This document shows positions 1 through 10,914 of a stretch of 64,000 nt of DNA, piece after piece. Under the pieces are notes generated by a model. The model searched no databases, was not told where the DNA came from, and worked only from the letters and a program-made list of their open reading frames with translations. This stretch comes from Cephalopachus bancanus (taxonomy: Eukaryota; Chordata; Mammalia; Primates; Tarsiidae). Positions within the stretch are counted from its first letter, which is position 1. Each line of letters begins with the position of its first letter. Made by a program: the position numbers and the translations under genes. The DNA lies in assembly GCA_027257055.1 (NCBI GenBank), contig JAPVLO010000880.1:62001-126000 (forward strand), read 5' to 3'.

Positions 1-150
1 CTCTCTTGGAGATGGGATCTTGCTCTGTCACCCAGGCTGGAGTGCAGTGGCATGATTACAGTGACCTTGAACTCCTGGCCTCAATAGATCCTCCCTCCTC
101 AGCCTCCCAAAGCTCTGAGGATTACAGGCATGAGACAGTGCACCCAGCCA
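1..150 (-). mobile_element. Alu monomer (FLAM-like)
   Basis: Antisense monomer ending GTGCACCCAGCC, in STAR intron 1; start may be clipped by the window. Confidence 0.7.
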
Positions 151-339
151 CACTTCTCTCTTTACCTTGCCCTTCTGCCTCGCTCCCTGTCTTTTTTTTC
201 TCCTCTCTCCTCTTTTTCCTGCTTATTGGAATCAAGGCTTACTTCTACCTCTACCACTGTGGGCAAGACCTCCCTGGCTCCCCTGGTACATAAGAGCCTT
301 GTTCAGCTATGAAGGAAGGAATAGTTCAAGAAAGATTGG

Positions 340-949
340 GCTGGGCTCGGTGGCTCAGCCTGTAATCCCGCGCCTTTGGGAGGCTGAGGTGAGTGGATTG
401 CCTGAGCTTGCGGGTTCGAGACCCGCCTGGGCAGCGAGACCTCATCTCTACAATAAATAAAAAAATCAGCTGGGCGTGGTAGCGCGCGCCTGTAATTCCG
501 GCTACTTGGAAGGCTGAGGCAGAAGGATCGCCGGAGCCCAGCAGGTCGTGGCTGGGAGCGGCCACTGCACTCCAGTCTGGGCAACAGAGTGAGACTCCAA
601 CTCAAAAAAAAAAGAAAGAAGCCGGGCTCGGTGGCTCAGCCTGTAATCCCGCGCCTTTGGGAGGCTGAGGTGAGTGGATTGCCTGAGCCCGCGGGTTCGA
701 GACCCGCCTGGGCAGCGAGACCTCATCTCTACAATAAATCAAAAAACCAGCCGGGCGTGGTAGCGCATGCCTGTAATTCCGGCTACTCGGAAGGCTGAGG
801 CGGAAGGATCGCCGGAGCCCGGCAGGTCGAGGTTGCGGTGGCCGGGAGCGGCCACTGCACTCCAGTCTGGGCGACAGAGTGAGACTCCAACTCGAAAAAA
901 AACAAAAAAACAAAAAAAAAAAAAAAACAAAAAAAAAAAAAAAGAAAGA
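340..949 (+). mobile_element. Two tandem Alus sharing one target duplication
   Basis: Copy 1 is about 340-620 and copy 2 about 621-949, both of the young tRNA-like subfamily. The pair is bounded by AAGAAAGATTGG at 328-339 and 950-961. Copy 1 lacks part of the right arm around 545. Confidence 0.9.
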
Positions 950-1186
950 AAGAAAGATTGGATCCCAGACCAGAAATGACAGAATCTGGTAGGGATGCAG
1001 GTATCCTAGTAACTGGCCCAGCTCTTAAGGAGGTTAAAAAGGAAAGAGCGTTGCTAGGTTCCCCAAGTAAGAGGCACAATTGGGATCAGAACTGGGTGGC
1101 CTGGCTGCATCCTGCACTCTTCCCGCTCAGCCCTGCTGCCTGAAAGCCCCTGAGTGGCACCCTCGAAGCCTCCCACCAGAGCTCAC

Positions 1187-1250
1187 CCTTCATGTTGCGG
1201 GCATATCTGTAGGAGCTCCCAGCACACAGCTTGAATGTTGCTAGCAGCAT
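1187..1250 (-). CDS. STAR: STAR coding exon 1 (steroidogenic acute regulatory protein, N-terminus only)
   Basis: The minus strand starts with ATG at 1250 and reads MLLATFKLCAGSSYRYARNM, then K and the first base of the next codon, before a GTGAGC donor at 1181-1186. This matches the STAR N-terminus. I remember HM in the human protein where YA is read here. STAR moves cholesterol from the outer to the inner mitochondrial membrane, the acute rate-limiting step of steroid synthesis. The visible residues are the start of the mitochondrial targeting peptide; the START lipid-binding domain lies in later exons beyond position 1. The exon phase (64 coding bases, 21 codons plus 1) fits a phase-1 intron. 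The gene points away from LSM1, as in human 8p11. Confidence 0.93.
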
Positions 1251-1339
1251 TGTTCCGCTGGAAGGGCAGTGCTGGGGTCTCTAAGGCTGCGGCTGTCCCT
1301 CTGTCTAGCAGGCTTCTCCTGGGCCCCTCAAGGTCTGCT

Positions 1340-1480
1340 TCTGAGTCCCACAGCTGCAGCCAGGACAGGGTGCGTCTTAAATGCCTCCAGCTGAAGGCTG
1401 TGCTTCATCACTGAGAGATAAAAAAGCCATCACTCACTGTGCAGAGGGGGAGGGGTCAAGGATGGAGTGATTGCCTCACA
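1340..1480 (-). promoter_or_regulatory. STAR: STAR proximal promoter
   Basis: Just upstream of the exon on the minus strand there is a TTTAAG TATA-like box (1376-1381), a GATA site (1417-1420 on the plus strand), an SF-1-like TCAAGGA (1456-1462) and a C/EBP-like TGATTGCC near 1467-1474. The order matches what is known of the STAR promoter, which is driven by SF-1, GATA4 and C/EBP. The start site is inferred to be near 1350 from the TATA-like box, leaving a 5'UTR of about 100 bases. Confidence 0.75.
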
Positions 1481-1713
1481 CTGCTGCCTGGTCCTTGGCG
1501 GTGGCATGCAGGGAGAGTGGGGGATGTGGGGCGGGGGTGGAGCGTACAGGGCAGTGGAGAGGCCAGTGTCGGGTTGAGGGGAGAGATGCCTCAGCAGCTG
1601 GGAAGCAGGACTTAGATCCCCCTGGGGTTCTCAGGAATCTGCATTCCTGAGAAACTCCAGAGTTAGCTGATCTAGAATTGAGGCTCAGAAATTTGTGTTT
1701 AAAAAATAATTTT

Positions 1714-1978
1714 GGCTAGGCGCAGTGAGTAGCTCAAGCCTGTAATCCCAACATATTGGGAGGCCTAGGCAAGAGGATTGCTTGAGCTCAGGAGATCAGC
1801 CTAGGCAACATAGTGAGAGCTTGTCTCTACAAAAAATGCAAAAATTAGCTGGATGTGGTGTCATGTGCCTATAGTGTCAGCTATTCGGAAGGCTGAACCC
1901 AGGAGGTTGAAGCTGCAGTGAGCTGGGATCATGCCACTGCACTCCAGCCTGGGCAAGAGTGAAACCCTGTCTCCCCCT
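1714..1978 (+). mobile_element. Old AluJ-like copy
   Basis: Diverged dimer with GGAGATCAGCCTAGGCAACA and a right arm ending CCTGGGCAAGAGTG. Confidence 0.8.
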
Positions 1979-2079
1979 GCCACGCCCCCCCCCAAAATTC
2001 CCTAATAGTTGCAAAGCAGGTGTTCTGTGGAATACACACTGCACTTTGAGAACCAGCATCCTGGGGAAGCAAGCCAGAA

Positions 2080-2570
2080 TGTCTCCCAGGAGATCTCAGC
2101 GATGCAAAGCTGGTAGAAGCCATCTGTCCCCTGTTCTTAAGGATGAGGAGCCTGATGTCCAGAGAGTGGTACTGACTCATTCAAGATCAAGTGGCCGGTC
2201 AGTGGTAGGGCCAGAACAGGATCCCAGGTCCTCTGGTCTTTTTTTTTGGGGGGGTTGGAGTCTCACTCTGTCACTCAGACTGGAGGGCAGTGGCCACTCC
2301 CGGCCACCGCAGCCTCGACCTACTGGGCTCCGGCGATCCTTCCACCTCAGCCTTCCAAGTAGCTGGAATTACAGGCATGCGCTGCCACGCTCGGCTGATT
2401 TATTTATTTATTGTAGAGATGCGGTCTCGCCAAGTTGCCCAGGCGGGTCTTGAACCCACAGGCTCAGGCAATCCACTCACCTCAGCCTCCCAAAGGTGTG
2501 GAATTACAGGCTGGTCCACCGAGCCCGGCTAGGTCCTCTGGTCTTTGGGTCATCTTCCCCCACCCCACCA
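2080..2570 (+). repeat. MIR, split by an Alu
   Basis: GATGAGGAGCCTGATGTCCAG and the CCAGGTCCTCTGGTC end match MIR. The Alu at 2242-2530 lies within it. Confidence 0.6.
2242..2530 (-). mobile_element. Alu
   Basis: Full-length antisense copy with a 16-base target duplication (2226-2241, 2531-2546). Confidence 0.92.
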
Positions 2571-2595
2571 CAAACCATCATTTAATTTAATTTAA

Positions 2596-2708
2596 TTTAT
2601 TTCAGTAGAGATGAGGTCTTGCTATGTTGCTCAGGCTGGCCTTGAACTCTGGGCTCACAATCCTCTCAACTCGGCCTCCCAAAGTGTTGACCTCTGTGCC
2701 CGCCGAGG
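2596..2708 (-). mobile_element. Alu left-arm fragment
   Basis: From GTAGAGATGAGGTCTTGC to the diverged left-arm end. Confidence 0.6.
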
Positions 2709-2776
2709 CCATTTTCACATGGTTCCTCCTGCAGACACTTGATGTGTTCTATTGTCCATGTATATAAACAAGTCTT

Positions 2777-3078
2777 TTTTGTTTGTTTGTTTGTTTGTTT
2801 TGAGTTGGAGTCTCACTCTGTTACCCAGACTGGAGTGCAGTGGCCGCTCCCGGCCACCGCAGCCTCAACCTGCTGGGCTCCGGCGATCCTTCCGCCTCAG
2901 CCTTCCAAGTAGCCGGAATTACAGGCATGCGCTACCACGCCCAGCTGATTTTTTTTTGATTTATTGTAGAGATGAGGTCTCGCTGCCCAGGCAGGTCTCA
3001 AACCCGTGGGCTCAGGCAATCCACTCACCTCAGCCTCCCAAAGGCGCGGGATTACAGGCTGAGCCACCGAGCCCGGCC
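2777..3078 (-). mobile_element. Alu, young subfamily
   Basis: Antisense full-length copy with a (GTTT)n tail at 2781-2800. Confidence 0.92.
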
Positions 3079-3111
3079 TTTTTTTTTTAATTTAAAGATA
3101 TAGTTTATTTA

Positions 3112-3397
3112 TTTATTTTTTTTTGAGTTGGAGTCTCACTCTGTCGCCCAGACTGGAGTGCAGTGGCCGCTCCCAGCCACCGCAGCCTCGCCTGCTGGGC
3201 TCCGGCGATCCTTCCGCCTCAGCCTTCTGAGTAGCTGGAATTACAGGCATGCGCTACCACGCCCGGCTGATTTTTTGATTTATTGTAGAGATGAGGTCTC
3301 GCTGCCCAGGCGGGTCTCGAACCCGCGGGCTCAGGCAATTCACTCACCTCAGCCTCCCAAAGGCGCGGGATTACAGGCTGAGCCACCGAGCCCGGCT
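3112..3397 (-). mobile_element. Alu, young subfamily
   Basis: Full length; target duplication GATATAGTTTATTTA at 3097-3111 and 3398-3412. Confidence 0.93.
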
Positions 3398-3419
3398 GAT
3401 ATAGTTTATTTAAAAGTAA

Positions 3420-5535
3420 ATTAGAGAAAGAGAAGGGAGAGAGAAGATTCACTTCCCCAAGGTGGAATTCACTTCCCCAAAGCCAGGAAGTATGGTGACA
3501 GCCATAGCTCAAAGAGCACATGGCCACACCAGAGTCTAGCAAGGCAATGGCTCATGTATATAAATAACTCTTACCAAAGCGCTGTTCTGAATAAGTTCTC
3601 CTAGGGGCTTGTACTGGTGGTGAAACCTCAGGGCTGGTGGGGAGGGTGCAGCCTGTAAGCTCCCAGTAGAAAGTCATGGGCCTGGACCATACCATGCACC
3701 TTCCTCATATCCTCCCTGAGTAGCCTGGGCTGGGCTGGTTGGGCTGTGGAGCTTGCACATAGGCAGAAAGGCAGAAAAGGAGGACTGGGAGGCGTTCACC
3801 TCAGTCTTAGCACTTTGGGGCCCTGTCACACTAAGCAAGGACTCTCAAGGCCAGTGAACCGCCTCTGCAGGGCCTGCACACCAGCACCCAGCACGTGAGA
3901 AAGATGCCCTTCAAGCCTGCTTGCTGGGCTCTGACACAATCCTTTCCCTTAAGGGGTGACCTTGAGACTGCTTTTAAGCCTGATTCACCTGGCAAGAATA
4001 TTGGCAAGAGGAAGAATCGCACTGGATTCTCCCTTGGCCCAGGCCCTGCATCCTGAGAGAATTCTGTGTCCTGTCACTGCTGCCCCGGGGCCAAGGGAAG
4101 GCCTAAAAATGGAAGCAGTAGTGAGGCCCACGGTCACTTGCTGTCTCCCTCGATCCAGGCAGGGTAAGGGATCCGTTCAGGCCAGGCCCAGTGCCTGGAG
4201 CCATATATAGCAGAGGAGTCTCTTCACCCACTGTCCTCCCTGGGGAGGCAGTGAGAGGGGTCCTGTGAGCAGCGGCTCTCTGGAGGCACCTGACCTGTTC
4301 CTCAAGGCCCACTGTAGCCCTTCCTCTGGGAAGTCTTCCTTGACTACCCTACCCTTCTTGAATGGCTTGCACACCCTTACACTAGAGTGGCCTATTTCAG
4401 GCCCTGATTTTGTTGAAAGGTTTGTGTGCCTTTGCTTCTCTCCGCGGGATTATTTGCCCTAGGCAGGTACCATATCCATGTCCCTCTCATACCCAGTCCC
4501 TGCCCTCAGCTCCAGCAGGGACACAAGGACTCTTGTCTATTGTGACCAACTGGGGAAGCAGCTAGGGGCACAGGTCCGTCTTTTGACTCAGGAAACCTGC
4601 CTGTAGGCATAGTTCCCAGCCCTCAAAAAGTCCCAGGGAAGGCGGCAAGGCCTCTTATTCCTCCAGCCCAGGCCCAGGCCAAACCATGGCCCTTTGCCTT
4701 TCAAAGGGCAGGGATGGTAGTGAGCTAGGCAAGCTGTAGTGCTCCCTGCCCCTCCTCCTCCCCATCTGCCCTGGGCATGCGCACTCTCAGCACATGTGTG
4801 CCCTGCAGGCCTGCCCTCAGGGATGTGGTGGGGTATAGGGAGGGGCTTATGATGGGACAGGTCACGCAGATAGCGTTCAAGGCCCTGCTGTTGCCATCCT
4901 GTGAATTATGGCCATTCTGAGAGGAGAGGAGGAGCTGTGTGGGGATGGAGGACTGCACGTTCATCTGTGGCTGATGTCAGAGGCTGCCACTAACGGGGGT
5001 GGGGGGAGAGGGTGCTGGGTGACCTCCCCCAGGGCCAAGGCTCTCTTCCTCATCTTTTCAAGCAGATGACTTGTTAACTCTCACTATCCCTCTGAGTAGT
5101 AAAGTGGGGAGAGAGGTCTGGGAGTTTCCTCTGGTTCTAGAAGTCTCTGTACCTGGCTCTGCTCTTTGATGAAGGCAGAACTTTTCAGAAAGGAGACCTG
5201 ATGGACACAGCGGGTCAGGTGGGAGGTTGGGGGTGGATAACCAAGGACCTGTCTCAGGAGGGTAGAGTGCGTGAGAGGAAGGCCCAGGCCCAGGGGAGGG
5301 AGGCGGAGCTCTGCCGCACGAAAGGGACTCCACTCACTAATTAATTCAACAGTTCTTTATGAACACCCCCTATATGACTTTACGGTTATAACCTTATGAG
5401 CCAAACCCTATGGCCCAGTATGGACAGCTGCAGATCTGATGAGGTGTTTTGGAGGCATCGAGGACGGAATCCCTGATTCCACAGGGAAAGAAGGAGTGTT
5501 TCCACCTAAAAAACCGACCGTTCTTTCCCTCTGGG
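3420..5535. other. STAR-LSM1 intergenic, repeat-poor
   Basis: About 2.1 kb without Alu and with moderate GC. The open frames here are short and unrecognised, and I see no exon structure. Confidence 0.6.
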
Positions 5536-5636
5536 TCCCTCAGGGTCCCTCAGAGACAAGAGGCAGAGGGCATCACTTGGTATCAGATTAAACACCCATT
5601 TCTCCCTGTCTCTTGTCTCTGAGGGACCCTGAGGGA
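5536..5636. repeat. Foldback: 27-base perfect inverted repeat with 47-base loop
   Basis: Arms 5536-5562 and 5610-5636 are exact reverse complements, and pairing continues imperfectly for about eight more positions into the loop (to 5570/5602). Each arm contains a short direct repeat of GGGTCCCTCA. Not Alu or MIR. Confidence 0.9.
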
Positions 5637-5883
5637 GAGAGCAGATGATTTGTTAGGCCATCTGGGAAGGGTGTTTAGAAGTTAGCTAGGTTTATGGTGG
5701 TGGTTGGAGACAGAAAGACAATGGGGTGAGGGTATCCCAGGGAGAGCAAGCGGCCAACAGCTTGCAGAAAGGCTCTGGGGATGCAAGCTGGCTGTCTGGG
5801 GAGCTTGGGCTGTTCTGTGCAGCTGGGTAGCATAGAAGGGTTATAGGGTGTGATGGAGGAGAAGGCTGGAAAGAGTCAGGGGT

Positions 5884-6111
5884 CCAGCCTGGGCAACTTG
5901 GCAAGACCTCATCTCTACAATAAATAAAAAAAAATTAACTGGGCATGATGGCACGTACCTGTAGTTTCAGCTACTTGGAAGGCTGAGGTGAATGGATTAC
6001 CTGAGTCCAGCAGGTCGAGGCTGTTGCAGTAGCCGTGAGCATGCCATTGCACTCCAGCCTGACTGACAGAGTGAGATTCCGACTCAAAAAAAAAAAGAAA
6101 AAAGAAAAAAA
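5884..6111 (+). mobile_element. 5'-truncated Alu
   Basis: Begins inside the left arm at CCAGCCTGGGCAACTTGG; target duplication AGAGTCAGGGGTC on both sides. Confidence 0.9.
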
Positions 6112-6254
6112 AAAGAGTCAGGGGTCAGAGTATGCAGAGGGGAGTGGGGAGATTCCTCTTCAGGATCCAAGAAGGCAGAGGCTGAGGTCAGGGAGGGGGA
6201 CCTTGGGCGTGTCTGGGCTCTAGCTTGGAGGAGTTGCAGTAGCCCATGAGTCTT

Positions 6255-6595
6255 GCTTTAATGGCCTGGTGGTGTCAGGCAGCTGTGAACCAGAGTCAGA
6301 CAGGCACAGACCACCAATCCTACCCCAGCACTAACTGTGGTTGTTGGCAGTTCACTTCTTTCTTTTTTTTTCTTTTTCTTTTTTTGTGTGACAGGGTCCC
6401 GCTCTGTTGTACAGGCTGGAGTGCAGTGGCACAATTATCGCTCATTGCAGCCTCCAACTCCTGGGCTCAAATAATCCTCCTCAGCCTCCCAAGTAGCTGG
6501 GACTATAAGCCTGAGCCACCATGCCCAGTCAGCAGCTCACGTCTTTAATCTAAATTTCATCATCTGTAAAATAGGGATTACTTTTTCCTTTTTTT
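6255..6595 (+). repeat. MIR, split by an Alu monomer
   Basis: TTGGCAGTTCACTT continuing after the Alu as TCATCATCTGTAAAATAGGG, a typical MIR core. Confidence 0.65.
6360..6530 (-). mobile_element. Alu monomer
   Basis: Antisense monomer with T/C tail, inserted in a MIR. Confidence 0.7.
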
Positions 6596-6885
6596 GTTTT
6601 TTGAGTTGGAGTCTCACTCTGTCGCCGAGGCTGGAGTGCAGTGGCACGCTCATGGCCATCCAAAATCAACCTGCTGGGCTCCCGTGATCCTTCCACCTCA
6701 GTCTTCCAAGTAGCCGGAACTATAGGCGTGCATTACTATGCCTGGTTAATTTTTGATTTATTGTAGAGACAAGATCTCGCAAAGTTGCCCTGGCTGGTCT
6801 TGAACTTGTGAGCTCAGGCAATCCACTTGCCTCAGCCTCCCAAAGGACTGGGATTACAGGCTGAGCCTCTTTTTTTTTTTTTTTA
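6593..6885 (-). mobile_element. Alu, intermediate age
   Basis: Antisense dimer ending GATTACAGGCTGAGCC, followed by a T-run. Confidence 0.85.
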
Positions 6886-6969
6886 ATCAGGCAGTACTTT
6901 ATTCCATAAAACAGAATATGTGTTCCCTATTTTCTTTCTCTTCTCTTAATACTCTCAGATTGGTTCTAA

Positions 6970-6997
6970 GGTTGTTGTTGTTGTTGTTGTTGTTGTT
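6970..6997. repeat. (GTT)n microsatellite in an Alu tail
   Basis: Nine GTT units directly precede the antisense Alu at 6998, i.e. an (AAC)n tail on the Alu sense strand. Confidence 0.9.
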
Positions 6998-7273
6998 TTG
7001 AGTTGGAGTCTCACTCTGTCGCCCAGACTGGAGTGCAGTGGCCGCTTCCGGCCACCACAGCCTCGACCTGCTGGGCTCTGGCGATCCTTCCACCTCAGCC
7101 TTCCGAGTAGCCAGAATTACAGGCATGCGCTACCATGCCCGGCTGATTTTTTGATTTATTGTAGAGATGAGGTCTCGCTGCCCAGGTGGGTCTCGAACCC
7201 GCGGGCTCAGGCAATCCACTCACCTCAGCCTCCCAAAGGCGCAGGATTACAGGCTGAGCCACCAAACCCGGCT
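6970..7273 (-). mobile_element. Alu, young subfamily, (AAC)n tail
   Basis: Full-length antisense copy. Confidence 0.92.
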
Positions 7274-7768
7274 GGTTGTTTTTTTTTTTTTTTTAATTAT
7301 TATTTTTTAAGGCTAGTCAAGTGAAGCAGTGGGAATAAAGACGGAGTAAAGAAATCTGTAACTGGTTGTAACTACCACTGTATTTGGATCAGCCAGTTCT
7401 AAGATTTAAATGAGATAATACTTCAAGATCCCACAAGATAAAATTCAGATTTCTTAGCACAATCCCAGCTGGACCCTCACGCCCTCACCCTGGATTCTTC
7501 CCCAACAGTGCTCAGCGGGCCCCCGAGGCGCTCACGTCAATCCCATGCACACCTTCTCCACCCTCAGGGATGTGATATTCTCTCCCTGCCAAGGCCTCCC
7601 TTTGTGTGCCTTCTCACTCTTCTGGGCCCCCTTGATAAATGTTTACCACAGTATCATAAATCACTTGCCAATTCCCCCTTATTTTACATCTCTGTGAACA
7701 AGTACACTTACAGGTAAAAATGTAACTTTACATGGGCCTGTATACTCCAGAAAGACCTGAAACCTTTT

Positions 7769-8059
7769 CTTTTTTTTTTTTTTGAGTTGGAGTCTCTGTC
7801 GCCCAGACTGGAGTGCAGTGGCATGCTCCTGGCCACCACAGCCTCGACCTGCTGGGCTCCAGTGATCCTTCTGCCTCAGCCTTCCAAGTAGCTGGAACTA
7901 CAGGCGCACACTACCATGCCCAGCTAATTTTTGATTTATTGTAGAGATGAGGTCTCGCCAAGTTGCCCAGGCTGGTCTCGAACCCCTGGGCTCAGGCAAT
8001 TCTCTCACTTGGGCCTCCCAAAGTTCTGGGATGATAGGTGTGAGCTACCGTACCCTGCC
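7769..8059 (-). mobile_element. Alu
   Basis: Antisense dimer with a GCCAAGTTGCCCAGG left arm (long form). Confidence 0.88.
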
Positions 8060-8407
8060 AACAAGTGTTTATTAAGCATCTTGTCCACACCCAGAAGGAT
8101 TTTAAGATGCCTGAGAAATTGCTAAGTAATCCAAGGAGACACAATTAGGTGCAAATAAATGGAGCAATAAAGGTGACAGGTCAGCTGGAGTGGATGCAGA
8201 GACTGGAAAGGATAGGTGGTCTGTAGGAGAAACTGCATGAGCAAATGTGTGTCTGGAATGAATCCAGCATGTATGAGGATATTAGGATCTTGTGAGGTGG
8301 TGGAGTGTCGGGTGGCTCGAGTCAGGTATAGATAACATGGGCTTAGGTTGTTAGAACCTCAAAAAGCATCGATGGAACATCTGTAAGTCTAGAGCTTCAC
8401 TATGCGC

Positions 8408-8977
8408 TTTTTTTCTTTTTTTTTTATGAGTTGGAGTCTCACTCTGTCACCCAGACTGGAGTGCAGTGGCCACTCCCGGCCACTGCAGCCTCGACCTGCT
8501 GGGCTCCGGCGATCCTTCCGCCTCAGCCTTCCAAGTAGCTGGCACTACAGGTGCGTGCTACCACGCCCGGCTAATTTATTATTGTTGAGATGAGGTCTTG
8601 CCAAGTTGCCCAGGCAGGTCTCGAACCCGCAGGCTCAGGCAATCCACTCACCTCAGCCTCCCAAAGGCATGGGATTACAGGCTGAGCCACCGAGCCCGGC
8701 TTTATGCGCTTTTTTTTTTTTTTGAGTTGGAGTCTCACTCTGTCCGCTCCTGGCCACTGCAGCCTCACCTGCTGGGCACCGACGATCCTTCAGCCTCAGC
8801 CTTCCAAGTAGCTGGAACTACAGGTGCGCGCTACCACGTCCAGCTAATTTTTTGATTTATTGTAGAGATGAGGTCTTGCCAAGTTGGCCAGGCGGGTCTG
8901 GAACCCGCGGGCTCAGGCAATTCACTCACCTCAGCCTCCCAAAGTGCGGGATTATGGGCTGAGCCACCGAGCCCCGA
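8408..8977 (-). mobile_element. Two tandem Alus
   Basis: Copies at about 8408-8700 and 8711-8977, both antisense. TATGCGCTTTTTTT occurs before each, so the second inserted at the same site. Copy 2 lacks bases after CACTCTGTC. Confidence 0.9.
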
Positions 8978-9190
8978 CTTCCTGAAGCCTTTCCTACTGG
9001 TTTTTAAGTTCCTATTATTTGGCAGAGCACTGGATAATTCCTCCATACTGAGTACATGTTTGATACTTGATGGAAAAGAAAGAGGCTGACTTGTGGCAAT
9101 GCTCAGTAGATAGTAGTTTTCTTCCGTCTCTTGAGGGTGGCCAGCCCAGAGGCGAGAGTGACCCTGGGCTGTGTATGGGGGTCTTTGCTT

Positions 9191-9482
9191 ATTTTTTTTT
9201 TTTTTTGAGTTGGAGTCTCACTCTGTCACCCAGACTGGAGTGCAGTGGCCGCTCCCGGCCACCGCAGCCTCGACCTGCTGGGCTCCGGCGATCCTTCTGC
9301 TCAGCCTTCCAAGTAGCTGGAACTACAGGCACGCGCTACCACGCCCGGCTGATTTTTGATTTATTGTAGAGATGAGGTCTCGCTAAATTGCCCAGGCGGG
9401 TCTCAAACCCTCAGGCTCAGGCAATCCACTCACCTCAGCCTCCCAAATGCGCGGGATTACAGGCTGAGCCACTAAGCCCGGC
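9191..9482 (-). mobile_element. Alu
   Basis: Full-length antisense copy. Confidence 0.92.
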
Positions 9483-9639
9483 TGGTCTATGTTTATTTAC
9501 TGTTCAAGGATAGTGGGCCTCTGGGCCACTGAAAACAGACTTAGGGAAACTGCACTACCTCCCTTTGTAGAGCATTTTATGTAATTCAGCACTGAAATTC
9601 CTTAATCTGAGCTGGTCGCCATTATTTCACTGGTATGAT

Positions 9640-10156
9640 TTTTTTTTTTTTTTTTTTTTTGAGTTGGAGTCTTATTCTGTCTCCCAGGCTGGAGTGCAGT
9701 GGCACGGTCACAGTTTACGACTGCCTCAACTTCCTGGACTCAGGTGATCCTTCTGCCACAGCCTCTTAAGTATCTGGGACTATAGGCACGTGCCACCACG
9801 CCTAGGTTAGTTTTTGATTTTTTTTTTTTTTTTTGCGTTGGAGTCTCACTCTTTCGCCCAGACTGGAATGCAGTGGCCGCTCCCGGCCACCGCAGCCTCG
9901 ACCTGCTGGGCTCCGGCGATCCTTCCGCCTCAGCCTTCTGAGTAGCCGGAATTACAGGTGTGCGCTATCACGCCCGGCTAATTTTTTGATTTATTGTAGA
10001 GATGAGGTCTCGCCTGCCCAGGCGGGTCTTGAACCCACGGGCTCAGGCAATCCACTTACCTCAGCCTCCCAAAGGCGCGGGATTACAGGCTGAGCTACCG
10101 AGGTCTCACTGTGTTGCCTAGGCTGAACTTCTGGTGTTATAGGCCAAGCCTCTGGG
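9640..10156 (-). mobile_element. Older Alu with a younger Alu nested inside
   Basis: Older copy 9640-9818 resumes at about 10102-10156. The younger copy (about 9819-10101, -4 left-arm form) is inserted in its central T-rich linker. Confidence 0.85.
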
Positions 10157-10644
10157 AACCAGGGTTTTTTACATTTCATGTATTTCATTAACTCAAAGTT
10201 GTTTATTTAAATGTACTAAGATAGCTTGTTAAAAGTAGCAGATTTTTCCTTTAAGTGTTGCAACTTTCCAAAAGCCTAGGTTGTAAATTCTAAGATGTTA
10301 TCCTAAAGTGTCAGTGGTCATCTACAAGAAAATATCAGCCTGACTAGGAGCTCTTGAGTCATGTCGAAACTGCACGTAGGCTTTGCTCATTTTAAACTTG
10401 AGGTGAATAAAGAATGTCAGCCTGTCCATAGGCTCTGTTAACTTTGATTCAGAGTGGGTGAAAAGCTATGAAATTTAGGCATAAATACTAAAGTAAGTTT
10501 GTACCACCTTTGAGCGGGTTTTGGTAATGATACTGGTGCACTCCTTGTTTCCTGGTTACAGATAACTAAACTCTTTTTTCTCCCAGTTTCTGCCGCTTGT
10601 CTTTGACTGATAGGCAAGCAGCTGGAATAGTTTATCTGGCAACA

Positions 10645-10802
10645 TTGGGTTTAAGCGATTCTCCTGCCTCAGCCTCTTGAAGTGAGCCACCTCATTTCTA
10701 CAATAAATCAAAAAATTAGTCGGGCATGGTAGCATGCGCCTGTACTTCCTGCTACTTGGAAGTCTGAGGCGGGAGGATCACCTGAGCCACTGTGCCTGAC
10801 CT
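10645..10802. mobile_element. Rearranged Alu with inverted middle
   Basis: Antisense Alu text (TTTAAGCGATTCTCCTGCC) switches to sense text (CTACAATAAATCAAAAAATTAG to GATCACCTGAG) and back (CCACTGTGCCTGACC). Confidence 0.75.
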
Positions 10803-10914
10803 ATTATTCTTATTTGCACAAAAGAGGTTGTCAGTATAAGTTCATAGAGCATGGAATGTCACAGCACATCCCGAGTCTGGCAAAGCCAGGGGGATTCAGC
10901 AAGCTGTAAGAGCT

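Noticed and set aside
690..720. GGTTCGAGACCC as a possible tRNA gene T-arm
   Set aside because: No acceptor, D-arm or anticodon structure surrounds it; it is the Alu B box.
2752..3090. Many open frames of 60-130 codons rich in [27 protein letters not shown] text across the window
   Set aside because: They are translations of Alu copies in either orientation and do not represent genes.
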